DNA of 64,000 nt, from positions 496,001 through 560,000 of the forward strand of contig NZ_JAAVLX010000007.1 in the NCBI RefSeq assembly GCF_013114825.1, given 5' to 3'. The notes below the pieces were generated by a model. The model did no database searches. It saw only the letters and a program-made list of their open reading frames with translations, and was not told where the DNA came from. A program made the translations under genes and the position numbers. Origin of the DNA: Bradyrhizobium australiense. GTDB lineage: Bacteria; Pseudomonadota; Alphaproteobacteria; Rhizobiales; Xanthobacteraceae. Shown piece by piece: positions 7,818 to 16,894 of this stretch (position 1 is the first letter of the stretch; every line of letters begins with the position of its first letter).

Positions 7818-8654
7818 ATGACGAACTTCGCCAGAATTGCCGCCCTCCTCGCTGTGCTTTCCTTCGGAAGCGCGAGCGCTATACTGGCAGCCGACAACCC
7901 TCCACGCCTCATCGAATTCGAAAGCCCGCTGGCAGGCCCGCAGGCGCTGCAGGGTTACTTGCGATTACCCGATGGCCCCGGCCCCTCGCCCGCGGTCGTG
8001 TTGCTGCATGGCTGCGGCGGAGCTTGGCGGGGGATCGACGAGCGCTGGGGTAAGCGGCTGGCGGATTGGGGCTATGTCACACTGACCATCGACCGGTTCG
8101 GGACACGCGGCATAACGAGCGCCTGCACCAGCGGAATGCCGCCTGCAACCCTGCATGATGCCTATCGCGCGCTGAACTTCCTTGCCGGACAGTCGTCGGT
8201 TGACCCGACCCGTGTTGCCGTGGCGGGATTTTCGCAAGGAGCCATGCTGGCGCTGCTCTCGGTCGAGCGCGGCGAGATCGAACGCAGCGCAAAAGAAAAA
8301 TTTCGCGCGGCAATCGCCTTCTATCCGCCCTGCCTTGGCCTCAAGGGCAACATGACGGTGCCGACGCTGATCCTGATCGGCGAACTCGACGACTGGACTC
8401 CGGCGCAGGAGTGCCGCAATCTCGCCGAAGGCCGCGACGATTGGGGAGTTTCGCGCGAGAAGGGCAAAGGGTTTCCCATCGAAATCACCGTCTATCCCGG
8501 CGCCTATCACGATTTCGACGTGCCGAATTTCGCGACGCCCGTCAAAATGCACGGCCATCACCTCGAATTCAACGAGCAGGCGCGGGATCGATCCATCGAC
8601 GCGCTCAGGAAATTCCTGTATGCGAACATCGGCGGAAAAGAGAAACCACCGTGA
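7818..8654 (+). CDS. exported dienelactone hydrolase family protein
   Basis: A 278-residue protein with signal peptide (residues 1-25, ending ILAA) and an alpha/beta-hydrolase domain: LLHGCGG oxyanion region (62-68), nucleophile Ser139 in GFSQG (classical dienelactone hydrolase has Cys), acid in GELDDW near 200, and His in AYHDFD near 245. It probably acts on an ester or lactone in the periplasm. Its TGA overlaps the GTG of the following haloacid dehalogenase by 4 bases, so the two are co-translated. Confidence 0.8.
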   Translation: MTNFARIAALLAVLSFGSASAILAADNPPRLIEFESPLAGPQALQGYLRLPDGPGPSPAVVLLHGCGGAWRGIDERWGKRLADWGYVTLTIDRFGTRGITSACTSGMPPATLHDAYRALNFLAGQSSVDPTRVAVAGFSQGAMLALLSVERGEIERSAKEKFRAAIAFYPPCLGLKGNMTVPTLILIGELDDWTPAQECRNLAEGRDDWGVSREKGKGFPIEITVYPGAYHDFDVPNFATPVKMHGHHLEFNEQARDRSIDALRKFLYANIGGKEKPP

Positions 8655-9397
8655 CCATCAAAACCGTTGTCTTCGATGCCTATGGCACGCTTTACGACGT
8701 CCAGTCGGTGGCTGATGTTACCGAGGACGCGTTCCCGGGCTATGGCGGGATCATCACCCAAGTCTGGCGCATCAAGCAGCTCGAATACACCTGGCTGCGT
8801 TCGCTGATGGGACGCTACCAGGATTTCTCGGTCGCCACGCGCGACTCGCTGATCTACACGCTGCGCAGCCTCGGTCTGCAATACGATGATGATGCTTTCG
8901 CGCGCATTATTGAGAAATATCTGCACCTCGATCTCTATCCGGATGCGCTTACGGCACTATCGGCGATGAAGGATCGCAAGCTCGCAATCCTGTCCAACGG
9001 CAGCCCCGGCATGCTCAACGCGCTGGTGAAGAACAGCGGGCTTGATCGCGTGCTCGATGCGACCATCAGCGTCGATGCAAAAAAGATCTTCAAGCCAAGC
9101 CCCAAGGCATATGCGTTGATCGAGGAGGTGCTGAACGTGCCGCCTGCCGAGGTGCTGTTCATCTCCTCCAATCCCTGGGACGCCTGCGGTGCCAAGGCGT
9201 TCGGGCTGAACGTCGCCTGGATCGAGCGGGTGACGCCGGAAGCGATGGCGCTGGCCTGCCTCGAAAGCGAGACGCTGCCGCCCTTGACGATGTTCAAGAT
9301 ATTGCGCACCCAGATGGATGAGCTGGGATTTGAGCCCGATCATCGCATCCACAGCCTCTCCGAACTTCCCGCACTGGTATCTGCCCAAAGGTCCTGA
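8651..9397 (+). CDS. (S)-2-haloacid dehalogenase type II (HAD superfamily)
   Basis: A 248-residue protein starting at GTG 8651 in a GTGA overlap with the gene before. HAD motifs are in order: VVFDAYGTLY with nucleophile Asp9, LSNGSPGML (motif II), the Lys in KKIFKPSPKAY (motif III) and SSNPWDACGA (motif IV), all typical of haloacid dehalogenase type II. The known reaction hydrolyses (S)-2-haloalkanoates to (R)-2-hydroxyacids. A longer upstream reading of this frame has no support. Confidence 0.85.
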   Translation: MTIKTVVFDAYGTLYDVQSVADVTEDAFPGYGGIITQVWRIKQLEYTWLRSLMGRYQDFSVATRDSLIYTLRSLGLQYDDDAFARIIEKYLHLDLYPDALTALSAMKDRKLAILSNGSPGMLNALVKNSGLDRVLDATISVDAKKIFKPSPKAYALIEEVLNVPPAEVLFISSNPWDACGAKAFGLNVAWIERVTPEAMALACLESETLPPLTMFKILRTQMDELGFEPDHRIHSLSELPALVSAQRS

Positions 9398-9402
9398 ACA
9401 AG

Positions 9403-9888
9403 ATGAGTCTAGAGTCCGTGCGCGCCTTCTTTGCAGAAAAGGCGCCCGAAATTTCCGTGATGGAATCCCAGATGAGTTCGGCGACCGTCGCGCTGGCGGC
9501 AGAGGCTTACGGCGTTGAGACGGCGCGGATTGCGAAGACGCTGAGCTTGCGGATCGGCGAGCGCGTCGTGCTGATCGTCGCGGCCGGCACGTCGCGAATG
9601 GACAACAAAAAGGTGAAGGCGCTGTTCGGGGGAAAGCCGAAGATGCTCGGCCTCGAGGAGGTCGCCGAGATCACCGGCCACGAGGTCGGCGGTGTCTGCC
9701 CATTCGGATTGAAGACCCCGCTGCCGGTCTATTGCGACATGTCGCTGAAGGCGTTCGACATCGTGGTGCCGGCCGCGGGCTCGACCCACAGCGCGGTGAA
9801 GATCACGCCTGCGCGGATGGCGGAACTGACCGGGGCCGAATGGGTCGACGTCTGCGAGATCAGGGCCGAGCGCGAAGCTGTGGCCTAA
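9403..9888 (+). CDS. YbaK/EbsC-type aminoacyl-tRNA editing protein
   Basis: A 161-residue stand-alone editing domain of the INS/ProX superfamily: IAKTLSLR with the conserved Lys45, and the GGVCPFGLKTPLPVY loop. Family members deacylate mischarged tRNAs such as Cys-tRNAPro or Ala-tRNAPro. It sits 5 bp after the dehalogenase, probably the last gene of that unit. Its TAA shares bases with the stop codon of the convergent cysteine-rich gene. Confidence 0.85.
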   Translation: MSLESVRAFFAEKAPEISVMESQMSSATVALAAEAYGVETARIAKTLSLRIGERVVLIVAAGTSRMDNKKVKALFGGKPKMLGLEEVAEITGHEVGGVCPFGLKTPLPVYCDMSLKAFDIVVPAAGSTHSAVKITPARMAELTGAEWVDVCEIRAEREAVA

Positions 9889-10244
9889 TCGTCGTTCTCA
9901 TAATAGGGCGGAGGCTGTATCGGCCGCGGTCTTACCGCCTGCGGCTGCTGGCCTGGCTGCGGGGCGCGGGCACGGGGTGCGTTCTGCTGCAGTCCACGTG
10001 GCGGCTGCTGCGCGTCAGCCTGCGATTCGAATACCGCACGGCAATTGGTGGAGAGCTGCGGCGTGTTCTGCCGCAAACATGCCACGATCCGGCTGACATC
10101 CGGGATCTGGTCGCCGCAGAGCCGCCAGACGTCGGGTGTGCAGGCCATCTGCTGTTCCCAGGTTCCGCGATATTCCTGCGAGCATGCTGGAGCGATGCCG
10201 CCGATCGCGAGGGCAAGGCCGAGGACAATCCGTTGCGTTCGCAT
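9885..10244 (-). CDS. small exported cysteine-repeat protein
   Basis: A 119-residue protein taken from MRTQRIVLGLALAIGG, which gives a clean signal peptide ending near APACSQ. The mature part has spaced cysteines in a ...CTPDVWRLCGDQIPD...ACLRQN...CRAVF pattern, like cysteine-rich repeat proteins common in Bradyrhizobium. The tail is Pro/Gln-rich. Its function is unknown. It is convergent with ybaK with stop codons overlapping. Confidence 0.75.
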   Translation of the reverse strand: MRTQRIVLGLALAIGGIAPACSQEYRGTWEQQMACTPDVWRLCGDQIPDVSRIVACLRQNTPQLSTNCRAVFESQADAQQPPRGLQQNAPRARAPQPGQQPQAVRPRPIQPPPYYENDD

Positions 10245-10379
10245 GCACGGGTCCTTTCTTTGTATTTTCTCTTCGTATTTTCGGTAGGCGCGGATTTCCG
10301 CGCGGCGAAGGCATTGAGCCTGCCGAATGAATGCGGCCACGCGACGTTAGTGCGAACAAAAAAATGTGAAGTGGGTTCC

Positions 10380-11369
10380 CTACTCCACCTTGCCGATCTT
10401 CTTCACCGCCGCGACCAGCCGCGCGCTGTCTTCGGCGACGAATTTTGCAAAGTCCGGCGCGTCCAAATAGGCGACGGGGCTGCCGGCGGTCTCATAGGTC
10501 CTGACCACCTCCGGCGCCTTCACCGCGTCCGCCATCGCTTCGCGCAAGCGCGTCGTGATCGGCGCCGGCAATGCGCTCTGGGCGAACAGTCCTGCCCAGA
10601 TGTAGAACTCGACATCCTTGTAGCCGAGCTCGCGGAAGGTCGGCAGATCAGGAAAACTCTTGACGCGCTCGGCGCCCCAATTCGCGAGCACGCGCATCTT
10701 GCCGTCATCGACCTGCTGCTTCAGCGTGCCCGGCGCCGAGGCCACCGCCTGCACGGTGCCGCCGAGCAGCGCGGTCAACGCAGGGCCGGCGCCACGGAAC
10801 GGTACATGCAGTAATTTGATGCCGGCGCTCGCAGCAAACATCTCCATCGCCACGTGCAGCGTGCCGTAGGGACCGGACGAGCCGTAGGGAATCTGCCCGG
10901 GACGCTTCTTGGCGTCGTCGACGAATTCCTGCAGCGTCTTCCACGGCGCGGACGCCGGCACCGCGAGCAGCGTCGGATCGGCGAGCACGCGCGCGATCGG
11001 CGCGAATTGCGAGACTTCATACGCCACCGGACGGTCGAACAGCCGGTCGGCTTCCGGCAGCACCGCGAGCGAGGACAGTGTCATCAATAGCGTATGGCCG
11101 TCAGGCTCGGCGCGCGCCGCCGCGGCGTTGCCGACCGATCCGCCACCGCCGCCGGCGCGGTTGTCGACGATCACGGGCTTGCCGAGGATCCGCTCCAGCG
11201 CCTGCGCGATCGGCCGCGCCGCCAAATCGGCCTGCCCGCCCGGCGGAAATGGCACGATCATGGTGATGTTGCGCGAGGGGTATGGGCCTTGCGCGAAGGC
11301 GGGGCTGGAGAGCGCGGCGTGCGCGAGCGGCAGTGCGGCGGCGGCCTTCAGGAGTTCGCGGCGATTCAT
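10380..11369 (-). CDS. orphan Bug/TctC-family periplasmic binding protein
   Basis: A 329-residue protein. The N-terminus MNRRELLKAAAALPLAHA looks like a twin-arginine leader. The family signature PYPSRNITMIVPFPPGGQADLAAR follows, with GGGGGSVGN and a PDGHTLL stretch, as in tripartite tricarboxylate transporter (TTT) binding proteins. These bind carboxylates such as citrate, nicotinate or amino acids. No TctA or TctB partner is nearby, which is common for this family; it may share membrane partners encoded elsewhere. Confidence 0.9.
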   Translation of the reverse strand: MNRRELLKAAAALPLAHAALSSPAFAQGPYPSRNITMIVPFPPGGQADLAARPIAQALERILGKPVIVDNRAGGGGGSVGNAAAARAEPDGHTLLMTLSSLAVLPEADRLFDRPVAYEVSQFAPIARVLADPTLLAVPASAPWKTLQEFVDDAKKRPGQIPYGSSGPYGTLHVAMEMFAASAGIKLLHVPFRGAGPALTALLGGTVQAVASAPGTLKQQVDDGKMRVLANWGAERVKSFPDLPTFRELGYKDVEFYIWAGLFAQSALPAPITTRLREAMADAVKAPEVVRTYETAGSPVAYLDAPDFAKFVAEDSARLVAAVKKIGKVE

Positions 11370-11425
11370 GGGTAGCTTCTCCCTGTGATCTTGTTTTGAT
11401 TATGGGAGGAAGCTAGCCGGAAATC

Positions 11426-11545
11426 GTAGGGTGGCAAAGCGAAGCCTGCCCACCCCTTGATGGAGTTCGCTGCCAGCGTCGGCCCAAATTTAAGGGCATC
11501 ACACGAAGTGACAATGGTGGGCACGCTGCGCTTTGCCCACCCTAC
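11426..11545. repeat. repeat family B, copy 1 (GTAGGGTGGGCA ends)
   Basis: It begins GTAGGGTGGCAAAGCGAAGC and ends TTTGCCCACCCTAC, so the ends are inverted repeats of each other. It sits in the spacer between the Bug gene and the LysR gene. Other copies are at 15233-15323 and 56958-57075. Confidence 0.8.
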
Positions 11546-11551
11546 AGCACC

Positions 11552-12460
11552 TCACCGCTTCTTCGCTTTCGCAAAATGCTTCGTCAGAAACTCCGCCAGC
11601 ACTTCGACGCGCGCAGGCCTTGGGCCGCCGGGCGGGGTTACCAGATGCACCGCGCCTTCGGGCTGGTGCCAGCCTTTCAGGATCACTTCGACTTCGCCCA
11701 ATGCAATGGCGTCGCCAACGATGAAGTCCGGCAGGTCGGCAATGCCGAGACCTGCGATAATCGACGGCAACAGCGCCTCGCCATTATTGACGCGGAGCTG
11801 GCCCGCGGGACGCACGCTGGCCTGTTCGCCTGACGCATTGGTGTAGTGCCAGACGCCGGGTGTGGAGAGATAGGCGTAGCCGAAGCATTTATGCTCCGCC
11901 AAATGCATCGGATGCGTGGGCCTTCCGTGGCGCTTGAGATAGGATGGCGCCGCCACCGTGTAGCGCGGCATCGCGCAGAGCCGCCGCGCGATCAGCGACG
12001 AGTCCGGCAGGCGCGCGATGCGCAGCCCGGCATCGAAACCTTCGCCGATCAGATCAACGGTCGCGTCGCTCAAATGAAGATCGATCGAGACTTCCGGATA
12101 GGCTTCGAGAAACTCCGGCAAGATCGGCGCCACGGCTTTCACGCCGAACGTCATCGGCACCGCGAGCCGCACCAGCCCGCGCGGCGATATCGATTGCGAC
12201 AAGGCTTCGTTCTCGGCGTCCTCGCCATCGGCCAACAGCCGCGCGGCGCGCTCGGCCAGTCTCTGCCCGGCATCGGTCAGCGCGAGCCGCCGTGAGGTGC
12301 GATTAAACAGCCGCGCGCCGAGCCGCTGCTCCAGCCGGCTGACCGCCTTGGACACGGTGGCCTTGGACAGCGCGAGCTCGGTCGCGGCTGACGCAAACGA
12401 CCGCAGTTCCACGACTTTTGCGAAAATCGCCAGCGCCTCAAAATCCGGGAGTTTGGACAT
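11552..12460 (-). CDS. LysR-family transcriptional regulator
   Basis: A 302-residue protein taken from MSKLPDFEALAIFAKVV. An N-terminal winged helix-turn-helix (residues 1-62, SFASAATELALSKATVSKAVSRLE) is followed by a LysR substrate domain (about 90-295). It is divergent from the pirin gene across about 115 bp, the usual arrangement for a LysR regulator and its target. It probably controls the pirin/WrbA genes in response to a redox or aromatic signal (inference). Confidence 0.9.
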   Translation of the reverse strand: MSKLPDFEALAIFAKVVELRSFASAATELALSKATVSKAVSRLEQRLGARLFNRTSRRLALTDAGQRLAERAARLLADGEDAENEALSQSISPRGLVRLAVPMTFGVKAVAPILPEFLEAYPEVSIDLHLSDATVDLIGEGFDAGLRIARLPDSSLIARRLCAMPRYTVAAPSYLKRHGRPTHPMHLAEHKCFGYAYLSTPGVWHYTNASGEQASVRPAGQLRVNNGEALLPSIIAGLGIADLPDFIVGDAIALGEVEVILKGWHQPEGAVHLVTPPGGPRPARVEVLAEFLTKHFAKAKKR

Positions 12461-12575
12461 CGGTCCGGCTCCTGAGTCAATTCTAGAAACAATGAGTTTC
12501 AATAGTTTCTATTTCTATACCACGGTGCAAGGCATATCCAAGGGGCATCAAATCGAACCGATGAGGACCACTCCG

Positions 12576-13274
12576 ATGATTGAACTCAGACCCTTTGCAA
12601 AACTCGGCAGCGCGGATCACGGCTGGCTGAAAGCAAAACATCACTTCTCGTTCGGCAGCCACTACGACCCCAACAATATGGGCCACGGCGCTTTGCGGGT
12701 GTGGAACGACGACGAGATCGCGCCGAATACCGGCTTTCCCGCCCATCCCCATGCCAATATGGAAATCATCACCTATGTCCGCGAAGGCGCGATCACGCAC
12801 CAGGACTCGCTCGGCAACAAGGGCCGCACCGAGGCCGGCGACGTGCAGGTGATGAGCGCCGGAAGCGGCATCCGTCACTCCGAGTACAATCTGGAGCCTT
12901 CGAAGACCAAGATCTTCCAGATCTGGATCGAGCCGACGATCAGAGGCGGCCAGCCGACCTGGGGCGCAAAACCGTTTCCGAAGTCGGATCGCTCCGGCAA
13001 GCTCGTGACGATCGCGAGCGGCATTGAAGGCGACAAGGATGCGCTGCCGATCCGCGCCGATGCGCGGGTGCTCGCCACCACGCTCAAGGCCGGCGAGCGC
13101 GCGGCGTACGAGGCGACGAACGCGCGTCACCTCTATCTGGTGCCGGCGGCCGGCAGCGTCGAGGTCAACGGCGTGCGCGTCAACGCCCGTGACGGCGCTG
13201 CGATCCGCAACGAGGCGAAGCTGACGATTACCGCGCTGGAAGATTCCGAACTGGTGCTGGTCGACGCGGCGTAG
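12576..13274 (+). CDS. pirin family protein (quercetinase-like cupin)
   Basis: A 232-residue bicupin. All four metal ligands of pirins are present: His57 and His59 (PAHPHANMEIITY), His101 and Glu103 (GIRHSEYN). ATG 12576 is preceded by GAGG about 9 bases upstream. Bacterial pirins such as YhhW show quercetin 2,3-dioxygenase activity or bind partner enzymes. It is divergent from the LysR gene and followed by wrbA after 130 bp, which suggests a stress or quinone-detoxification set. Confidence 0.9.
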   Translation: MIELRPFAKLGSADHGWLKAKHHFSFGSHYDPNNMGHGALRVWNDDEIAPNTGFPAHPHANMEIITYVREGAITHQDSLGNKGRTEAGDVQVMSAGSGIRHSEYNLEPSKTKIFQIWIEPTIRGGQPTWGAKPFPKSDRSGKLVTIASGIEGDKDALPIRADARVLATTLKAGERAAYEATNARHLYLVPAAGSVEVNGVRVNARDGAAIRNEAKLTITALEDSELVLVDAA

Positions 13275-13280
13275 TGCTCA

Positions 13281-13361
13281 CCGGGTCTGACCCGGGCATC
13301 CATCCCTTCGCGAAGAGTCTTACGAAGTGCGATGGATTCCCGGGTCGAGCCCGGCAATGAC
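13281..13361. repeat. repeat family C, copy 1
   Basis: CCGGGTCTGACCCGGGCATC on the left and GATGGATTCCCGGGTCGAGCC on the right form an inverted repeat ending in CCCGGCAATGAC. It lies between pirin and wrbA. A second copy is at 45331-45410. Confidence 0.75.
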
Positions 13362-13404
13362 ACTTCCCCAAAACAACAATCTGCAAACTCGAAGGAAAAA
13401 CATC

Positions 13405-14004
13405 ATGACCAAAGTACTCGTGCTCTATTATTCCGCCTACGGTCACATCGAGGCGATGGCGAATGCCGTAGCCGAAGGTGCGCGCAAAGCCGGCGCCACC
13501 GTCGACGTCAAACGCGTGCCCGAGCTGGTGCCGGACGACATCGCGAAGGCTTCGCACTACAAGCTCGACCAGGTAGCGCCGATCGCAAAGATCGAAGACC
13601 TCGCCAATTACGACGCGATCGTCATCGGCACCGGCACCCGTTTCGGCCGAATGGCGTCGCAGATGGCGAACTTCCTTGACCAGGCCGGCGGGCTCTGGGC
13701 CAAGGGCGCTCTGCACGGCAAGGTCGGCGGCGCGTTCACCGCGTCGGCGACCCAGCACGGCGGGCAGGAAACCACGCTGTTCTCCATCATCACGAACCTG
13801 CTGCATTTCGGCATGACCGTGGTCGGCCTGAACTACGGCTTCGTCGGACAGATGAAGCTCGACGAGGTCACCGGCGGCGCGCCCTATGGCGCGACCACGA
13901 TCACCGGCGGCGACGGCAGCCGCCAGCCGAGCGAAAATGAACTCGCCGGCGCGCGCTATCAAGGACGAGTGATCGCGGAGACCGCGAACAAGCTGCATGG
14001 CTGA
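13405..14004 (+). CDS. wrbA: NAD(P)H:quinone oxidoreductase WrbA
   Basis: A 199-residue flavodoxin-fold protein. FMN-phosphate loop YYSAYGHIE (residues 8-16), the TRFG segment for FMN-ring binding and SATQHGGQETTL in the middle are WrbA hallmarks. WrbA tetramers reduce quinones by two electrons using NAD(P)H. ATG 13405 (MTKVLVLYYS) is the family start. It probably belongs with the LysR/pirin genes upstream. Confidence 0.95.
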   Translation: MTKVLVLYYSAYGHIEAMANAVAEGARKAGATVDVKRVPELVPDDIAKASHYKLDQVAPIAKIEDLANYDAIVIGTGTRFGRMASQMANFLDQAGGLWAKGALHGKVGGAFTASATQHGGQETTLFSIITNLLHFGMTVVGLNYGFVGQMKLDEVTGGAPYGATTITGGDGSRQPSENELAGARYQGRVIAETANKLHG

Positions 14005-14074
14005 TACGATATGGGCGGCGTTCTCTTTGTTGAATGCCGCCCTATCTCGTCCTTCGGGGATGATGGATTGAACC

Positions 14075-14206
14075 ATGGTCGAACTTCTCTTTATCGCTCA
14101 ACTGGCGCGCCGGCCGCTGCAGGCCATGGCGCGGCGCTGGTGGTGCAAGAGCCTCTACCGCGCCTCACGTGGGCAGCGGCGTTGCCGGGAATGCACGAAA
14201 TCGTGA
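14075..14206 (+). CDS. possible 43-residue basic protein
   Basis: A short frame from ATG 14075 to TGA 14206 starts MVELLFIAQLARRP and ends CRECTKS, with a hydrophobic first segment followed by a very Arg/Trp-rich basic tail. It is too short to prove coding. The composition is coherent and its frame differs from the longer, shadow-like frame beside it. No function can be proposed. Confidence 0.3.
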   Translation: MVELLFIAQLARRPLQAMARRWWCKSLYRASRGQRRCRECTKS

Positions 14207-14278
14207 GCCGCGGTTTTCAAGGGGCCTGGTGAATTCGTGATACCGCTTCTGCCTCACGGCTGGGCACAAGGTTCTGAC

Positions 14279-15226
14279 ATGAGCACCCATTCGCAAGCCC
14301 CATGGCCGGAATTGCCGACCGCGGCGTGGCGTGACACCTGTGCGACGCTGCATCTCTGGACGCAGGTCGTCGGCAAGATCCGGTTGACCAAATCGCCCTG
14401 GCTCAACCATTCCTGGCATGTGACGCTGTATGTCACGCCGCGCGGATTGACGACGTCGCCGGTCCCCGACGGCGCGCGAACCTTTCAGATCGATCTTGAT
14501 TTGATCGACCACGCTCTGCACATCACAACAAGTGACGGGGCGCAGCGGCAGTTTGCGTTGCCAGGGCAATCCGTCGCCAGCTTCTACACTGTCATCATGG
14601 CCACACTTGCCGAGCTCGGCATTGCCGTTGCAATCGACGACATGCCGAACGAGCTGCCTGATCCGGTGCGGTTCTCGCTGGACACCGAGCACGCGTCCTA
14701 TGATCGCGATGCTGTCGGGCGCTTCCTGCAAATCCTCGTCAATAGCGATCGCGTCTTCAAGCAATTCCGCACCGGCTTTCTCGGCAAGGCAAGTCCAGTG
14801 CATTTCTTCTGGGGCAGTTTCGATCTCGCGGTGACGCGCTTCTCGGGACGCCGCGCGCCGCGCCATCCTGGCGGCGTGCCGCATTTGCCCGACGCGGTGG
14901 CACATGAAGCCTATTCACACGAGGTCAGCAGCGCCGGCTTCTGGCCAGGCGGCGGCGCGATCGATTATCCTGCGTTCTATTGCTATGCCTATCCCGAGCC
15001 GGCAGGCTTCCGCGCGGCGAAGGTGCAACCGGATGCGGCGTTCTTCAGCGAAGCGCTCGGCGAATTCATTCTGCCCTATGACGCCGTGCGCACGGCTGCC
15101 GATCCGGACAAGACACTGCTTAATTTCCTGCACGGCACCTATAAGGCCGCGGCAATCGCGGCAAATTGGGATCGCGACGCGCTGGAATGCGATACCGGGC
15201 AGCCCGGCGTGGTGCGACAGGTTTGA
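14279..15226 (+). CDS. DUF5996 family protein
   Basis: A 315-residue protein taken from MSTHSQAPWPELPTAAW. An in-frame GTG at 14237 would add 14 unlikely residues. Conserved DUF5996 stretches are visible: WRDTCATLHLWTQVVGKIRL near the start, then SPVHFFWGSFDLAVTRFSGR and SHEVSSAGFWPGGG. The domain family covers the whole length. Its biochemical role is not known to me; the polar His/Trp-rich core suggests a soluble enzyme. Confidence 0.8.
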   Translation: MSTHSQAPWPELPTAAWRDTCATLHLWTQVVGKIRLTKSPWLNHSWHVTLYVTPRGLTTSPVPDGARTFQIDLDLIDHALHITTSDGAQRQFALPGQSVASFYTVIMATLAELGIAVAIDDMPNELPDPVRFSLDTEHASYDRDAVGRFLQILVNSDRVFKQFRTGFLGKASPVHFFWGSFDLAVTRFSGRRAPRHPGGVPHLPDAVAHEAYSHEVSSAGFWPGGGAIDYPAFYCYAYPEPAGFRAAKVQPDAAFFSEALGEFILPYDAVRTAADPDKTLLNFLHGTYKAAAIAANWDRDALECDTGQPGVVRQV

Positions 15227-15232
15227 TGCAAT

Positions 15233-15323
15233 GTAGGGTGGGCAAAAGCGCTTTAGCGCGGTGCCCACCATTACACGTACAGATGTCGGGAATGGTGGGC
15301 ACGCTTCGCTTTGCTCACCCTAC
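15233..15323. repeat. repeat family B, copy 2
   Basis: It runs from GTAGGGTGGGCAAAAGCG to GCTTTGCTCACCCTAC, with inverted ends as in copy 1. It lies between two convergent genes, where it could act as a bidirectional transcript end. Confidence 0.8.
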
Positions 15324-15336
15324 GAATTTCGCGCCC

Positions 15337-15528
15337 TCAATGCCGCAATTCCGGCTTTACAATGGTCTGCCGGACTTCGGCGCCGCAATCGGCGCATTCA
15401 TAGGTGAAGTCAATCTTTGCCTGGTTCCAGTGCGGTTCGACGTCCCGCACGAACATCGGAAGCCCGACACAGCTCGGACAAATGACGAAACCCGGCTCAA
15501 TGCCATCATGATGGATATAGGCTGGCAT
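15337..15528 (-). CDS. small zinc-ribbon-like protein
   Basis: A 63-residue protein from MPAYIHHDGIEPGF. Two CxxC pairs, CPSC (17-20) and CADC (45-48), are spaced as in a treble-clef or ribbon zinc site. The C-terminus is EVRQTIVKPELRH. Conserved short proteins of this kind occur in rhizobia without assigned role. It is followed downstream by the family B repeat. Confidence 0.7.
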   Translation of the reverse strand: MPAYIHHDGIEPGFVICPSCVGLPMFVRDVEPHWNQAKIDFTYECADCGAEVRQTIVKPELRH

Positions 15529-15697
15529 GTTGGCTCTCCCCACGGCAGCAATTCACGAGTAGCCCTTTCACCCGAAGCGCAGCATACGCGCGTGCGGCGA
15601 AGCCGATCATCAACTCTCGCGAACACAGGAAGAACGGCTGCACAATCCTGACATGTGTTGCAGATTTGCACGGCTGTTCCCGTGCGGCAACAATGTG

Positions 15698-16882
15698 TCA
15701 ATTCTCTTGCGACAGTGGCTTGCCGAGCAGGCGCTTCACCTGGAAGTCGAGCCCCGGATAGTTGCGCAATTCGCGCACCGCGCGATCGCGCAATGCGGGG
15801 GGCCATCCGCGCCAGCTCAAGGCGGCGCTGATGTCGATCAGCGGCAGTCGCATGACGCCAAAGCGGCGCTTGTAGGCGTAATTGCCGACAGAGAAGTCGA
15901 ACTCGCGTACGCCGTCTTTGTGCAGGGCGGCCATGGTGCGCTCGATGATCAGCCGGCCGGGCGAACAGTTCGACCATTTCTCGCCGGCATTGCTGATGCG
16001 GATCATCACATAACGTGAGCCGGTCCTGATGCCGAGCAGCGTCGCCACGACCTCGTCGCCGACGGTGAGTGCCGAGACAAGCGCATAGCCGTTGCCGACG
16101 CCGTCGCGTACCAGGTTGCGGTAGAACGCGGCGCAGGTCTCGTCATTGAGAATGTAGTTCAGCCCGAGGCTTAGCATCCGCGTGCCCTGCTGAACCTCGG
16201 TGGTCGAGAGAATCCGTAGCGCCTCATCGGTATCGGTGACGATCGCAAAGCACGCGGCCGGATCGCGTGTGAACACGCGCCAGCTCCGTTCCAGCTCCTT
16301 GCGCACGGTCTTTTCCAGCGTGTAGCGCCAGGCATCGTAATTCTCGCCGGTGGTGACGAGATTGCCGTTGAGCGAGCAGGCTCCGGCAGCGTCGAGCAAG
16401 GTCAACGGATTCGGCTTGCCGTCCAGATCGACCGGCACTTTGCGAAGGCGGATGAGATCGGCCGCGTCAGGCATCCGGCGCAGCGCCGACAACAGACTGC
16501 GCCAGAGCGCGCGCGCCGCCCTGGCATCGGGCGGCGCGGCGCTGCCGAGGATCGGTGCGTTGTAATCGGTCAGATCGAGATCGGCGAACTCGACGATGGC
16601 GATCCTGCCTTGCTGGCGGCGAATCAGCGGCAGCAGCAGCGCCGGTTCGCCAGTCGATGCATCCGTGACAATTGCGATCAATGGCGTCACGCCGTCGGCC
16701 CCGGCGAAGGCGCCATACCAGGCATCATACCATTGCGGATGCTGGAACGGTGTCGGCGGACTGATGTCATGCCAGCGCGTGAGTGCCTGGCGCCAGTCGC
16801 GCGCCAGTTCGACGCGGAATCCGGCCGCCTGGCTTGTTGAGCGCGCCGCCACTTGCTCCGCACTGGTCGTCAGCACCGTCAT
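15698..16882 (-). CDS. FemAB/CelD-like GNAT N-acyltransferase (HfsK/BcsL type)
   Basis: A 394-residue protein with the double-GNAT layout of the CelD/BcsL/FemAB group. An N-terminal PFQHPQWYDAWY motif and a C-terminal acetyltransferase half contain DEVVATLLGIRTGSRYVMIRI and a DFSVGNYAYKRRFG motif; the latter segment is characteristic of this group. Relatives acylate polysaccharide amino sugars; in Caulobacter HfsK modifies holdfast and responds to c-di-GMP. It lies 12 bp downstream of the cupin gene in one transcript and begins the polysaccharide locus. It could pair with the deacetylase at 26942. Confidence 0.8.
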   Translation of the reverse strand: MTVLTTSAEQVAARSTSQAAGFRVELARDWRQALTRWHDISPPTPFQHPQWYDAWYGAFAGADGVTPLIAIVTDASTGEPALLLPLIRRQQGRIAIVEFADLDLTDYNAPILGSAAPPDARAARALWRSLLSALRRMPDAADLIRLRKVPVDLDGKPNPLTLLDAAGACSLNGNLVTTGENYDAWRYTLEKTVRKELERSWRVFTRDPAACFAIVTDTDEALRILSTTEVQQGTRMLSLGLNYILNDETCAAFYRNLVRDGVGNGYALVSALTVGDEVVATLLGIRTGSRYVMIRISNAGEKWSNCSPGRLIIERTMAALHKDGVREFDFSVGNYAYKRRFGVMRLPLIDISAALSWRGWPPALRDRAVRELRNYPGLDFQVKRLLGKPLSQEN

Positions 16883-16894
16883 CGGCGTGGCGAT

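Noticed and set aside
8411..8650. An N-terminal extension of the haloacid dehalogenase
   Set aside because: It is an alternate-frame reading of the upstream hydrolase gene; the GTG at 8651 matches the family start.
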